Source of the DNA: Actinobacteria bacterium UBA5176
GTDB taxonomy: Bacteria > Actinomycetota > UBA4738
DNA length: 20,413 bases
Direction: 5' to 3'
Assembly (NCBI GenBank): GCA_002413305.1
Contig: DHWS01000016.1
Coordinates: 15,512-35,924 of the forward strand
Part shown: piece after piece, positions 1 to 8,099 of the stretch
How positions within the stretch are numbered: the first letter of the stretch is position 1
How the letters are laid out: every line of letters begins with the position of its first letter
Position numbers and translations under genes: made by a program
Notes under the pieces: generated by a model
The model's input: the letters and a program-made list of their open reading frames with translations, nothing else
Databases searched by the model: none
What the model was told of the DNA's origin: nothing

Positions 1-365
1 TCGCCGATGAATTTCTCCACCGTTCCCCCGTAGCGTTCGATCAGACGGCGCGACGTGTCGAAGTAGCGGGTCAGCAGGTCCCGGACGTCGTCGGGGTCGC
101 GCGATTCGGACAGCGCCGTGAAGCCGACCAAGTCCACGAACAGCACGGACACCAGCCGCCGCTCGCCGGCGGGCGGGGCCGCGACGGCGGGCTGCTGCTC
201 GAGCGGGCCGAAGGTCGGCAGCGGCGACCCGCACTGGCCGCAGAACCGGACGGGGTCGTTCGACGCCCTGCAGACCGGGCACTCCACGGCCAGGGCGGAA
301 CCGCACTGGCCGCAGAACCGGCGTCCGCCGGCGTTCTCGGCACCGCAGGTCGAACAGATCGTCAC
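1..365 (-). CDS. Zinc-ribbon class III adenylate/guanylate cyclase, N-terminal part
   Basis: Only the first 121 codons are in the window. The protein opens with two short zinc ribbons: CSTCG then RFCGQCG (residues 4-21), and CPVC then RFCGQCG (about 30-48). A proline-rich linker follows, then the start of a class III cyclase homology domain: GERRLVSVLFVDLVGFTALS, with the metal-binding Asp in the FVDLVGFT motif, and YGGTVEKFIGD just before the cut. The family makes cAMP or cGMP from ATP or GTP. Zinc-ribbon cyclases of this type are often followed by large AAA/TPR modules, which would lie outside the window. The start is GTG at 365, chosen because GGAGGG (371-376) sits 5 nt upstream and the zinc ribbon begins at once. 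A possible -10 (TACGCT) lies at 390-395. Family assignment is firm; nucleotide specificity cannot be read from this part. Confidence 0.9.
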   Translation of the reverse strand, partial: MTICSTCGAENAGGRRFCGQCGSALAVECPVCRASNDPVRFCGQCGSPLPTFGPLEQQPAVAAPPAGERRLVSVLFVDLVGFTALSESRDPDDVRDLLTRYFDTSRRLIERYGGTVEKFIG

Positions 366-389
366 CGGCACCCTCCGTCGATTCCTTCA

Positions 390-395
390 AGCGTA
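390..395 (-). promoter_or_regulatory. Candidate -10 box for the cyclase gene
   Basis: TACGCT on the minus strand fits the actinobacterial TANNNT form and would give a leader of roughly 20 nt that keeps the GGAGGG ribosome site. The hexamer 17 nt upstream (TTCCCG) is a poor -35, so this is tentative. Confidence 0.25.
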
Positions 396-428
396 CTTCG
401 CGGGTCGCGGCCCGGGAAACGGGCACCC

Positions 429-434
429 TATACT
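429..434 (+). promoter_or_regulatory. Candidate -10 box upstream of the amidohydrolase
   Basis: TATACT is a near-consensus -10 in otherwise very GC-rich sequence and lies 8 nt before an ATG at 443. The expected start point is about 441-443, so a transcript could begin almost at that ATG. No convincing -35 is visible (CGCGGC at the 17-nt position). Confidence 0.4.
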
Positions 435-442
435 TCGGCACG

Positions 443-487
443 ATGCCAACGCTGGCCTCCTTCCCGACCCGGGACCGGCCACGATGA
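443..487 (+). CDS. Possible 14-codon leader ORF overlapping the amidohydrolase start
   Basis: ATG at 443 opens a frame of 14 codons (MPTLASFPTRDRPR) ending in TGA at 485-487. That stop shares ATGA with the amidohydrolase start at 484. With the TATACT box 8 nt upstream it could be a leaderless leader peptide that couples translation into the main gene, which lacks a clear ribosome site. It is very short and has no family signal, so it could equally be chance. Confidence 0.25.
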   Translation: MPTLASFPTRDRPR

Positions 488-1995
488 GGTCCCTGTACCG
501 CGCCACCCGGGTCCACACGCTGAGCCATCCGACGGAAGGCGAGTGGCTGCTGATCGACGGGCGCCATATCGAGCGGGTCGGCAGCGGCGAGCCGCCGGCG
601 GCCGACCGGACCGTGGACCTCCCCGGCTGCACGATCATCCCCGGGTTCATCGACTCCCACGTCCACCTGACCGGCACCGGGCTGGCCGGGGTCGGCATCC
701 CGATCGACACCGCACGGCACGCCGAAGAGCTGCTGGGGCTGGTCGCCGAGGAGCTCACCCACGGGCCGACCAAGATCTTGGCGCACGGCTTCGACGAGTC
801 GGACTGGCAGCCCCGCACGCTACCGACGATGGCGGAGCTGGACGAGCTCGGCGAGACGCCCATCGTGCTGGTCCGGGCCGACGGCCACCTTTCGCTCGCC
901 AACTCGGCAGCGATTGAGCGCTCCGGCGCGCTCCAGCACGACGGTATCGAACGCGACCAGAGCGGCAACCCCTCCGGCGTCCTCCGCCGGGACGCCAACA
1001 GCCGGGTCCAGCGCTGGTTCCACGAGACGCTGACCGAGCACGAGATCCGCGAGCTGCAGCTCCAAGCGGCCTCCCTGGCGGCCGGCCGGGGGATCACCTG
1101 TGTGCACGAGATGGCCATCCCGGCGTGGCGGGGCCGCCGCGACATCGAGGTCCTCCTCGAGCAGCGGATGCAGCTCCCGGTCGACGTGGTGCCCTACGTG
1201 GCCGACATGGACATCCCGTACGTCATGGGCCTGGGCCTGGAGACCATCGGGGGCGACCTCTCGGTGGACGGCTCCTTGGGGGCCAGGACCGCCGCCATCG
1301 GGGAGCCCTACACCGACGACGGGAGCACGGGCAGCCTCTACCTGGACTCCGACGAGCTGGCGGAGTTCTTCCACAACGCCCACCTGGCGGGCCTCCAGGT
1401 GGCCGTCCACGCCATCGGCGACGCCGCCATCGAACAGACGCTGGTCGTCTGGGAGCGCGTGTACCGAACCCTCGACTCTCGCGGCCGCCGGCACTTCCGG
1501 GCCCGGCGGCATCGCATCGAGCACTTCGAGATGGCCGCCCCGCAACAGGTCGAACGTGCCGCCGGGTTGGGGCTGGCCATCTCGGTGCAGCCCGCGTTCG
1601 ATGCCGAATGGGGCCATCCAGGGGCCATGTACGAGCAGCGGCTCGGCGAGCGTCGCGCCGTGGCCATGAACCCCTTTGCCACGTTGCTGGCCCGGGGCAT
1701 CGAGGTGGGGGCCGGGTCAGACTCCCCGGTCACCCCGCTCGACCCGATGTACGGCCTGTGGGCGCTCGAGAACCATCACGACCCGGCGCAGCGGATGTCT
1801 CGCGAGCACGCCATCCGCTTGTTCACCGTGGGCAGCGCCCGGCTGGCCAGGCTCGACGAGAAGAAAGGGCGGCTGGAGCCCGGCATGCAGGCCGATTTCG
1901 CGGCCTACGAGGCGGACCCGTTCGTCGTCTTGGACCCGCGTGAGCTCCGCCCGGTACTGACGGTCTCGCGGGGCCGGGACGTCTCGGCGCGTTAG
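484..1995 (+). CDS. YtcJ-type metal-dependent amidohydrolase
   Basis: A 503-residue member of the YtcJ/NfdA branch of the amidohydrolase superfamily, which hydrolyses amide or related C-N bonds (N-substituted formamides in NfdA); the substrate here is unknown. In order: small beta domain (1-50), metal motif PGFIDSHVHL (53-62, His59 and His61), family motif DGSLGARTA (262-270), HAIGDAAIE (309-317), RIEHFE (344-349) and GAGSDSPV (409-416, Asp413). The C-terminal beta strands with EPGMQADFAAYE are typical. The Lys often found 4 residues before the DG of the DGSLG motif is Asp258 here. The open frame extends far upstream but runs antisense to the cyclase gene, so I take ATG 484, where homology-like sequence begins. 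Its TAG overlaps the stop of the convergent dehydrogenase gene. Probably cytosolic; no signal peptide. Confidence 0.88.
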   Translation: MRSLYRATRVHTLSHPTEGEWLLIDGRHIERVGSGEPPAADRTVDLPGCTIIPGFIDSHVHLTGTGLAGVGIPIDTARHAEELLGLVAEELTHGPTKILAHGFDESDWQPRTLPTMAELDELGETPIVLVRADGHLSLANSAAIERSGALQHDGIERDQSGNPSGVLRRDANSRVQRWFHETLTEHEIRELQLQAASLAAGRGITCVHEMAIPAWRGRRDIEVLLEQRMQLPVDVVPYVADMDIPYVMGLGLETIGGDLSVDGSLGARTAAIGEPYTDDGSTGSLYLDSDELAEFFHNAHLAGLQVAVHAIGDAAIEQTLVVWERVYRTLDSRGRRHFRARRHRIEHFEMAAPQQVERAAGLGLAISVQPAFDAEWGHPGAMYEQRLGERRAVAMNPFATLLARGIEVGAGSDSPVTPLDPMYGLWALENHHDPAQRMSREHAIRLFTVGSARLARLDEKKGRLEPGMQADFAAYEADPFVVLDPRELRPVLTVSRGRDVSAR

Positions 1996-2996
1996 GGGAC
2001 CGAGACCACGACGGAGCCGCGGACCGTGCCCCGTCGCACGGCCTCCAGGGCCTCGTTCGCCTGGTCCAGGGGGAAGGTGGTGACCTCGGTGCGAAGCGGC
2101 ACTTGCGGCGCCAGACGAAGGAACTCCACGCCATCCTCCCGGGTCAGGTTTGCCACGGAGCGGACGCTCCGCTCGCCCCACAGCAATTCGTACGCGAAGC
2201 TCGGGATGTTGCTCATGTGGATCCCGCCGCACACCACGGTGCCACCCTTGGCCAGGGCGCCGAGCGCGAGGGGGACGAGCTCGCCCGCGGGTGCGAAGAT
2301 GATGGCGGCGTCGAGCTCCTCTGGGGACGGTTCGTCGGTCCCGCCCGCCCACGCCGCCCCGACCTGGCGGGCGAAGGCCTGTCCAGCCGCGTCGCCGGGC
2401 CTGGTGAACGCGAACACCCGCCGGCCCTGGAAACGGGCCACCTGTGTGACGATGTGGGCGGAGGATCCGAACCCGTAGATCCCAAGGCGCTCGGCATCCC
2501 CGGCCAGACGGAGCGAGCGGAACCCGATCAACCCGGCGCACAGGAGCGGGGCGGCCTGGGGATCGCGATACCCTTCGGGGAGCGGGAAGCAGAACCGCGA
2601 GTCGGCCGCGACGAACTCCGCGTAGCCACCGTCGATGTCGTACCCGGTGAAGCGAGCCGCGTCGCACAGGTTCTCCCGTCCGGTGAGGCAGAAGTGGCAC
2701 GTCCCGTCGGTCCAGCCCAGCCATGGCACCCCGACCCGCGAACCCACCTCCACCGAGACCGCTTCGGTTCCCGCCCCAACCACCGTCCCCACGATCTGAT
2801 GGCCGAGGACGAGCGGCAGCTTCCGCTTCGTCAGCTCGCCATCCACGATGTGCAGGTCGGTCCGGCACACCGCGCATGCGTGGACCCGAAGGAGTATCTG
2901 GCCGGCGGTGGGCACGGGCCGGGGCAACTGCCGGAGCCGCAGCGGCTGCCCCGGTCCATCAAGCACCATCGCCCGCATCGTCTCGGCCATCGCCAT
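1992..2996 (-). CDS. Zinc-binding alcohol dehydrogenase (MDR family)
   Basis: A 334-residue medium-chain dehydrogenase/reductase, likely oxidising alcohols or reducing aldehydes with NAD(P). The GroES-like catalytic domain carries CAVCRTDLH (41-49), GHQIVG (65-70) and VPWLGWTDGTC (90-100). The structural zinc loop reads D-x2-C-x2-C-x7-C (Asp97, Cys100, Cys103, Cys111) instead of four cysteines. The Rossmann domain has GIYGFGSSAH, and a sequence like KGGTVVCGGIHMSNIP follows, usual for AdhA-like proteins. ATG 2996 is the longest start; ATG 2990 or 2978 (MRAMVLDG) are also possible. AAGACT lies 7 nt before ATG 2996, so the message may be leaderless. Its TAA overlaps the TAG of the convergent amidohydrolase gene. 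Substrate unknown. Confidence 0.88.
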   Translation of the reverse strand: MAMAETMRAMVLDGPGQPLRLRQLPRPVPTAGQILLRVHACAVCRTDLHIVDGELTKRKLPLVLGHQIVGTVVGAGTEAVSVEVGSRVGVPWLGWTDGTCHFCLTGRENLCDAARFTGYDIDGGYAEFVAADSRFCFPLPEGYRDPQAAPLLCAGLIGFRSLRLAGDAERLGIYGFGSSAHIVTQVARFQGRRVFAFTRPGDAAGQAFARQVGAAWAGGTDEPSPEELDAAIIFAPAGELVPLALGALAKGGTVVCGGIHMSNIPSFAYELLWGERSVRSVANLTREDGVEFLRLAPQVPLRTEVTTFPLDQANEALEAVRRGTVRGSVVVSVP

Positions 2997-3036
2997 AGCC
3001 TGGAGTCTTCCACGGAATGAAATCCGGCGGAAATGG

Positions 3037-3064
3037 TTGCATCGCCGGTTCGCCTCGGTACGGT
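3037..3064 (+). promoter_or_regulatory. Candidate sigma-70 promoter of the DivIVA-domain gene
   Basis: TTGCAT (3037-3042), 16-nt spacer, TACGGT (3059-3064). The start point would be near 3071, giving a leader of about 57 nt that contains the strong ribosome site of the gene. Confidence 0.45.
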
Positions 3065-3127
3065 GGACCCTTACCCCACGCGCGATGCCAGCACCAGCGC
3101 GTCCCTTCCCCGGGAAAGGAGGCAGGC

Positions 3128-3850
3128 ATGTCCGTCGAGGCGCCTTTCTTCAGGTGGACGGAGGACGAGATCCTCCACCCCCAGTTCACCAAGGTCCTCA
3201 AGGGCTTCGACTCCGAAGAGGTCGAGACCTTCATCACGGAGCTGACCCATCGCATCCAGCAGCTCGAAGGGAACCTCCAGCAGGTCCTCGAGGAGCGCGA
3301 CCAGGCACGCCGCCGATACGCCTCCGTGCAGGCCGAAGCGTACCGGCAGGTCGCCGGGCGGATGGCCGACGTGCTCCGAACCGCCGACGGGCTCGCCGAG
3401 AAGCTCCGCCGGGAGGCCGAAGAGGAGGCTCGGCGCACGGTCGCCGACGCCGCCAACCGGGCCGCCGACCTCCGCAAGCACGCCGAAGCGGAGGCCGCCC
3501 GCCTGCGCGCCGACGGCCACCGGGCACTCGAGGCCGCCGAGGCCAAGGCCACAGAGATCATGAGCCACCTCCAGACCCGCCGGCAGGAGATGCGGACGCA
3601 GTTCGAGTCGGTGAAGCTGCAGACCACGGCGCTGCTCGAGCAGGCCGACCGGGCGATCCTCGCCGCGACCGCGAAGGAAGTCGTCGAGCCCGCCCCTGCC
3701 TCGGTGGCGCCGGTGCCCACCATCACCAGAGCGGCCGCCACGCTCTCGGAGACGCCGGATGACCTGCTGGCTCAGACGCAGGCGTTCGAGATCGTCGTGA
3801 TCGAGGACCAGGAGCAGGAACGGGGGACCGGGGACCGGCGCGACGGGTAG
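3128..3850 (+). CDS. DivIVA-domain coiled-coil protein
   Basis: A 240-residue protein whose N-terminus (about 16-40) matches the DivIVA lipid-binding domain: a short lead, then FTKVLKGFDSEEVETFITEL. From about 40 to 185 it is almost unbroken Ala/Glu/Arg-rich heptad sequence, a long coiled coil. The tail is Pro/Ala-rich and then acidic. DivIVA-domain proteins bind curved membrane and act as scaffolds for polar growth, septum placement or cell-wall assembly in actinobacteria. The start is clear: ATG 3128 is preceded by GAAAGGAGG with good spacing. It is monocistronic, and its stop lies 6 nt from the stop of the convergent gene. It resembles Wag31, SepIVA and other DivIVA-domain proteins equally, so no gene name is given. 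Confidence 0.85.
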   Translation: MSVEAPFFRWTEDEILHPQFTKVLKGFDSEEVETFITELTHRIQQLEGNLQQVLEERDQARRRYASVQAEAYRQVAGRMADVLRTADGLAEKLRREAEEEARRTVADAANRAADLRKHAEAEAARLRADGHRALEAAEAKATEIMSHLQTRRQEMRTQFESVKLQTTALLEQADRAILAATAKEVVEPAPASVAPVPTITRAAATLSETPDDLLAQTQAFEIVVIEDQEQERGTGDRRDG

Positions 3851-3856
3851 CGGGGC

Positions 3857-4288
3857 TCAGGCGGCCCCGAAGGCCACGTCGCGGATCGCCGAGACCGCCC
3901 GGAGGTACAGGTCCATCATCTCGTCGTCCGGCTGGGGGATCCCCAGCAGGTCCAGGCGATCGACGCCCTCGTAGAGCCCGAGCCATTCGGCCCGGATCAG
4001 GATGGCCTCCATGATCGACCGGGCCGAGCCCCGCGAGATCTGGACCACGGGCATCGCGATCCGGTGTTCCTGCTCGGCCACCTCCGCCTCACGCGCCGCG
4101 GCCGGGACGACCTCGTTCTCGAAGACCTGGCTGCCGAGCACCGCGCTCGGGAGTTTCGCTTCGGCCTCCCGGAACGGCTGATGCATCTCCAGCTGTTCCA
4201 CCACTGCGCGCGTGAATGCCACCCAGCGCAGATAGAGGTCGGGTTTGGCGGGTGGAAGGCGGATCTCGACCAGGTCGTCCGGTGCCAC
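3857..4288 (-). CDS. Uncharacterised 143-residue protein
   Basis: I do not recognise this family. The sequence is soluble, probably mostly helical, with many charged residues and no Cys, signal peptide or membrane span. It begins with a short possible beta stretch (LVEIRLPP), then helices rich in Glu/Ala (about 20-80), and a second half with ARSIMEAILIRAEWLGLYEG (about 87-107) and DDEMMDLYLRAVSAIRDVAF (about 121-140). Coding status is supported by a good promoter (TTGCGA, 17 nt, GACAAT) exactly 7 nt before the GTG start at 4288, and by the fit between two real genes with a 6-nt gap to the divIVA-like stop. It lies downstream of sbcC on the same strand, but its own promoter suggests a separate unit. 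Confidence 0.65.
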   Translation of the reverse strand: MAPDDLVEIRLPPAKPDLYLRWVAFTRAVVEQLEMHQPFREAEAKLPSAVLGSQVFENEVVPAAAREAEVAEQEHRIAMPVVQISRGSARSIMEAILIRAEWLGLYEGVDRLDLLGIPQPDDEMMDLYLRAVSAIRDVAFGAA

Positions 4289-4295
4289 TGCTCAG

Positions 4296-4324
4296 ATTGT
4301 CGACGCACGCGAGAGGCATCGCAA
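4296..4324 (-). promoter_or_regulatory. Leaderless-type promoter of the 143-residue protein gene
   Basis: On the minus strand TTGCGA (4319-4324), 17-nt spacer, GACAAT (4296-4301), then 7 nt to the GTG start codon at 4288. Both hexamers and spacing are good. Transcription would begin at or next to the start codon, and no ribosome site precedes it. Confidence 0.6.
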
Positions 4325-4327
4325 CCA

Positions 4328-4343
4328 TGTGACATTGGTCATC
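4328..4343. promoter_or_regulatory. Weak CRP-like half-matched palindrome
   Basis: TGTGA-N6-TCATC matches 8 of 10 positions of the CRP consensus TGTGA-N6-TCACA. It is centred about 47 nt upstream of the predicted start point of the 143-residue protein gene. It is weaker than the site at 8115-8130 and may be chance. Confidence 0.2.
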
Positions 4344-4370
4344 GCGCGGCGGCCCCTCGCTCCGCGTTCG

Positions 4371-6932
4371 TCACCCCACAAGCGCGAGGTGGCTGCCGCG
4401 GGGGGATTTCGTCACCTCGATCCGCGTGAACTGGTCGGCCAGCTCCTTCACGTGGGTGATCACGCCGACCAGGCGCCCGTCTCCGCCTAGCTGTTCGACG
4501 GCATCCACCACGATCCGCAGTGATTCCGGGTCCAGTGTGCCGAACCCTTCGTCCAGGAACAGGCTGTCCAGCCGGGCCTTCTCCGTGACCGAGAGAGAAC
4601 GGACCTGCTCGGCCAGGGCCAAGGCCAGGGCCAGCGAGGCCAGGAACGTCTCGCCTCCCGACAGGGTCCGGACGCTCCGTTCGTCGTCCCCGTTCCAGGT
4701 ATCCACCACGAAGAACTCGTCGCTCCGGCATCGCAGGTGGTACCGCCCGTCGGACAAGGTCGCCAGCCGGTCCGAGCCGGCCGCGGCGAGCAGCTGGAGG
4801 GCTTCGGCCTGGAGGAACGCGATGAGGCGGTCGGCGCGAAGCTCCATGGCCAGCGCCTTGAACAGGTGGGCCCGGTCATCGAGCCGGCGCACTTCCTCGG
4901 CCAGGACGCGCTTACGCTCCAATCGCTGCTCGAGCTGTTCGGCGAGCTGGCCGGCCGTGGCCACCAGCGCGGCGGCCGTCCGGCACTCGGCGTCGACGGC
5001 CCTGGCCAGTCCCTCGAGGGTGGGTTGCGGCTCGAAGAGCGCCTCGGTCTTCGTCGTGGCCTCCGCCAGCAAGTCCCGCTCCGCGGAGGAACGTTCCTCC
5101 ATCTCCCGGGTCAGGCGATCGGAGAGCGTCCCCAGGCCGGCGGCCAGCCGCACGGCGAACGCCTCCAGCGCCGCAGGGTCCTTTGCGTCCGGTGGCGGCG
5201 AGAGCTTGGGCGGCGCGGATCGCGTGCCGAACGCCCGTGCCGCCCGGTCGAAGAGGGGCCGGTGATCGCCGGCCAGGCGGTCCCGGACCCGGTCGATCCG
5301 TCCGGCCACGCGCTCCACCTCCTGTTCGGCCTCCAAACGCGCCTGGTCGGCAGTGGCGACGGCGGCACCAGCCTCGCGTTCGGCCCGGTCGAGCCGTTCG
5401 AGCCGGCCGAGGCGTTCGTCGACCGCCACGGTGGGATCGGCGGGCAGCGGGTCGCCGAGGACCGCAGCCAGCCGACCCTCGTGCTCGGCGACCCTGGCGG
5501 CGGCCTCCTCGAGCTCCTTCGCCAGGCGGGCCTGCTCGTCGGCGTTCGCCCGGAGCTCGCGCCGAGCCGCTTCCCCGGACCGCTCGGCGGCGTTCACCTC
5601 CGCCCGAGCGAGGTCCAGCGCCGTCCGGGCTGCGGCCCGCGCTCTCGTCGCCTCCGCCAGCGCCCCCGGAACGGCAGGAGCGGGCAGCGTCTCCAGGGGC
5701 AGCCCGCAGACCGGGCAGGGGTCGCCCGGCTTCAGCGCGACGGTGAGCGCCGCGATGTGGTCGGCCTGGCGGGCATCTTCCAGAGCTGCATCCGCTGCTT
5801 CGAAGGCGGCCTCCCGGCCGGCCAGCGATGCCTTCGCTGTCGTCAACGCCTGGGCGGTCTCGGCCTCGGCGTCCCCCAGGGGCCCGGCCGCCACGACAGC
5901 CCGGGCGCGGCTCGTCTCCCTGTCTACCCGGGACGCGCGGGCGTCCGCGAGCGCCAGCGCCCATCCACGAGCCTCCGCGAGTCGCTGGGTCGAGCCGGAT
6001 CGCGCCTGCGCCTCCCGAAGCACCGTCCCAGCCCGCTCGTGGTCCTCGCGAGCTTGCTGCACCTCCGCGGCCCGGGCCGCCAGCGCGACCTTCGTCTGGC
6101 CGAGCGCCTGACCCAGTGTGGCCAGTTCGTCCGCCGCCGAGCGGATGGCTTCGGCTGCCGCGCCGGCGTCCTGGGCGCAGGCTCGAAGCTCGTCGATCGA
6201 CCGCTTCGACCCCTGCCACCGCTCCAGGAACCCGCCGACCGCTTCGGCCGCCTCCGCCAGCGTTCGCTCCCGCTTCGCCGCCTCTCGTGCCGAGGCGCGC
6301 GCGGCCTTCAGCGCGCCGAGCGATACGTCCCCGTACTCGCTCTCCAGCAGCTGGGCCTTCGTGGCCGAGGTCAGCCGGGCCTCCTTCTCGATCTGGCCCG
6401 CGCGCTCGGCCATCCGCTTGAACAGCGACAGGCCGAGCAGCTCGGTGAGGATGTCGCGGCGCTTCTTCGGGTCGCCGACCAGCAGCTCGGCGAACTTCCC
6501 CTGGGGGAGCAGCACCGAGCGGGTGAAACCGTCGTAGGTGAGGCCGATGGTGCCGGCGATCAGCCTGTCGGCGTCGCGGACGCGATCCGCGCCCTCGCCC
6601 GCCTGGATCCACCCATCGTCCTGGGAACGCTCGAGGAGGATCTTCGAGGCGCCCTTCGCCGCCGTCGAACGGGTGATGCGGTACCGCTCGCGGCCGACCT
6701 CGTACTCGAGCGTCACCGCCATCCTCGACTGGCCCTGGCTGATGAGCTGGCTCACCCGGTCGCCGACCCGTTCGACCCGCCCATACAGCGCGTACGTCAT
6801 GGCGTCGAGGAGGCTGGACTTGCCGCTCCCGGTCGGACCGCTGATGGCGAACAGGTCCAGGTTCCTGAAGTCGACCTCCACCGGATCGCGGAAGGAGGTG
6901 AAGCCCTTCAGCTCGAGCCGAAGCGGGCGCAT
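4371..6932 (-). CDS. sbcC: SbcC/Rad50-type exonuclease ATPase subunit
   Basis: An SMC-like ATPase of 853 residues that partners SbcD to open and trim DNA ends and hairpins. Walker A GPTGSGKS is at 32-39, the Q-loop region LPQGKFAELL at 142-151, the zinc-hook CPVC at 406-409, the ABC signature LSGGE at 757-761 and Walker B LFLDEG around 791-796 (Asp794, Glu795), followed by GTLD and a switch His in VITHVKE. Two long Ala/Glu/Arg-rich coiled-coil arms flank the hook. It is shorter than E. coli SbcC (1048 residues), mainly in the arms. ATG 6932 follows the sbcD TAG directly (TAGATG, no gap), so the two are almost certainly translated in tandem. All key residues are intact. Confidence 0.96.
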   Translation of the reverse strand: MRPLRLELKGFTSFRDPVEVDFRNLDLFAISGPTGSGKSSLLDAMTYALYGRVERVGDRVSQLISQGQSRMAVTLEYEVGRERYRITRSTAAKGASKILLERSQDDGWIQAGEGADRVRDADRLIAGTIGLTYDGFTRSVLLPQGKFAELLVGDPKKRRDILTELLGLSLFKRMAERAGQIEKEARLTSATKAQLLESEYGDVSLGALKAARASAREAAKRERTLAEAAEAVGGFLERWQGSKRSIDELRACAQDAGAAAEAIRSAADELATLGQALGQTKVALAARAAEVQQAREDHERAGTVLREAQARSGSTQRLAEARGWALALADARASRVDRETSRARAVVAAGPLGDAEAETAQALTTAKASLAGREAAFEAADAALEDARQADHIAALTVALKPGDPCPVCGLPLETLPAPAVPGALAEATRARAAARTALDLARAEVNAAERSGEAARRELRANADEQARLAKELEEAAARVAEHEGRLAAVLGDPLPADPTVAVDERLGRLERLDRAEREAGAAVATADQARLEAEQEVERVAGRIDRVRDRLAGDHRPLFDRAARAFGTRSAPPKLSPPPDAKDPAALEAFAVRLAAGLGTLSDRLTREMEERSSAERDLLAEATTKTEALFEPQPTLEGLARAVDAECRTAAALVATAGQLAEQLEQRLERKRVLAEEVRRLDDRAHLFKALAMELRADRLIAFLQAEALQLLAAAGSDRLATLSDGRYHLRCRSDEFFVVDTWNGDDERSVRTLSGGETFLASLALALALAEQVRSLSVTEKARLDSLFLDEGFGTLDPESLRIVVDAVEQLGGDGRLVGVITHVKELADQFTRIEVTKSPRGSHLALVG

Positions 6933-8093
6933 CTAGCCGTGGCCGTCGAGGTCGGAGAGCTCATCGAACGCCCCGAGGAGATCCTCCGGTGCGGCCTCCA
7001 CGCCGTGCTCGTGACGGTAGTACGAGACGAACTGGTCGCGCGGCTGGAGGGAGGAGAGGGGCGGGCCCGATCCCGCATCCTCGGTGCGTTCGTACCGGAG
7101 CGAGACGTCGACCGCGTCCGGCAGAGCGTCGCGGATCCGCCCGGCGATGCCGGGCACGGGGCCGTCCGTGTCGACGAAGACGCGGAGGTAGGCGTCGCGA
7201 AGCACCTCGCCCTTCGCCAGGACTTCGTCGAGGGTCCCTTCGACGTCCACCAGGCGCTTGCCGGCCGAGAGGGCAACCTCGCGGACCTTGGCCGGCTTTC
7301 CTGGACTCGCCTCGACGATCGTTACGGACTTCGTCTGCTCCTTCTCACCGAAGTCGAGCTGGAGGAGGGAGCCGGCGTACCGCGTGGGGCTCGGCGCGCC
7401 CCGGACGGCCTGGGGGCGGTGGACGTGGCCGAGCGCGACGTAGCCGGCTGTGGCGGGCAGACGGGACGGCGAGATCGCGTACTCGATGCCGATCGTGATC
7501 TGATGTTCGCCGCCGCCCGGGATGGCCCCGTCGGTGAACAGGTGGGCCAGCAGGACGTTGACGGCATCGGGACGGAACGAGGCGGCCATTGCCTCCAGCA
7601 GCCCCCCCATGCCCTCGGCGTAGGACTGGTGCCACAGCTCGGGCGCGTCGAACAGGTCGGCCGCGTCGCCGTACCGCCGCTCCGGGACGAAGGGGACGCA
7701 GGCGATCAGGGCTACCTCGCCGGTGCTTCGGCTGCAGATCTCCACCGCGGCTCCCTGGTCCGGCCGGGCCACCCGGGGGACCAGCGTGGTCCCGATGGGC
7801 CGAAGCAGCTTCGCCAAGGCGGCGAGCCGGGCAGGCGAGTCGTGGTTGCCGGCGATGGCCACCACGGGGATCCCCGCCTCGTGGAGACGAAGGAGCGCCT
7901 CGAAGACGAGGTCGTCGGCCTCCGGCGTCGGGGAGCGATGGTCGTAGACGTCGCCGGCCAGCAGGACGGCGTCGACGTTCTCCTGGCCGGCGATCCCGAC
8001 CACCTCGCGCAGGGCATCCGCGAACTCCTCGCTCCGGGATCGCCCCCGGATCGAACGCCCGATGTGCCAGTCGCCGGTGTGGAGGAGTCGCAC
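6933..8093 (-). CDS. sbcD: SbcD/Mre11-type nuclease subunit
   Basis: A 386-residue calcineurin-like phosphoesterase, the manganese-dependent nuclease of the SbcCD complex. Phosphoesterase motifs are in order: GDWHIG (7-12), GDVYDH (47-52), GNHDS (82-86), a later His in LLAHLFTDG and GHVHRPQ. YAGSLLQLDFGE and a C-terminal capping/Rad50-binding region follow. The start is GTG at 8093, giving MRLLHTGDWH as usual for the family. A TAGGCT box ends 6 nt before this GTG and no ribosome site is visible, so the sbcDC message is likely leaderless. It is the first gene of the sbcD-sbcC operon and is divergent from the 8209-10906 operon. Confidence 0.96.
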   Translation of the reverse strand: MRLLHTGDWHIGRSIRGRSRSEEFADALREVVGIAGQENVDAVLLAGDVYDHRSPTPEADDLVFEALLRLHEAGIPVVAIAGNHDSPARLAALAKLLRPIGTTLVPRVARPDQGAAVEICSRSTGEVALIACVPFVPERRYGDAADLFDAPELWHQSYAEGMGGLLEAMAASFRPDAVNVLLAHLFTDGAIPGGGEHQITIGIEYAISPSRLPATAGYVALGHVHRPQAVRGAPSPTRYAGSLLQLDFGEKEQTKSVTIVEASPGKPAKVREVALSAGKRLVDVEGTLDEVLAKGEVLRDAYLRVFVDTDGPVPGIAGRIRDALPDAVDVSLRYERTEDAGSGPPLSSLQPRDQFVSYYRHEHGVEAAPEDLLGAFDELSDLDGHG

Positions 8094-8099
8094 GTCCCT

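Noticed and set aside
118..483. Upstream extension of the amidohydrolase frame
   Set aside because: It is antisense to the zinc-ribbon cyclase, whose minus-strand translation is plainly real, and shows no amidohydrolase features.
1717..2877. 386-codon minus-strand frame
   Set aside because: Arg/Gly-rich shadow of the alcohol dehydrogenase and amidohydrolase genes.
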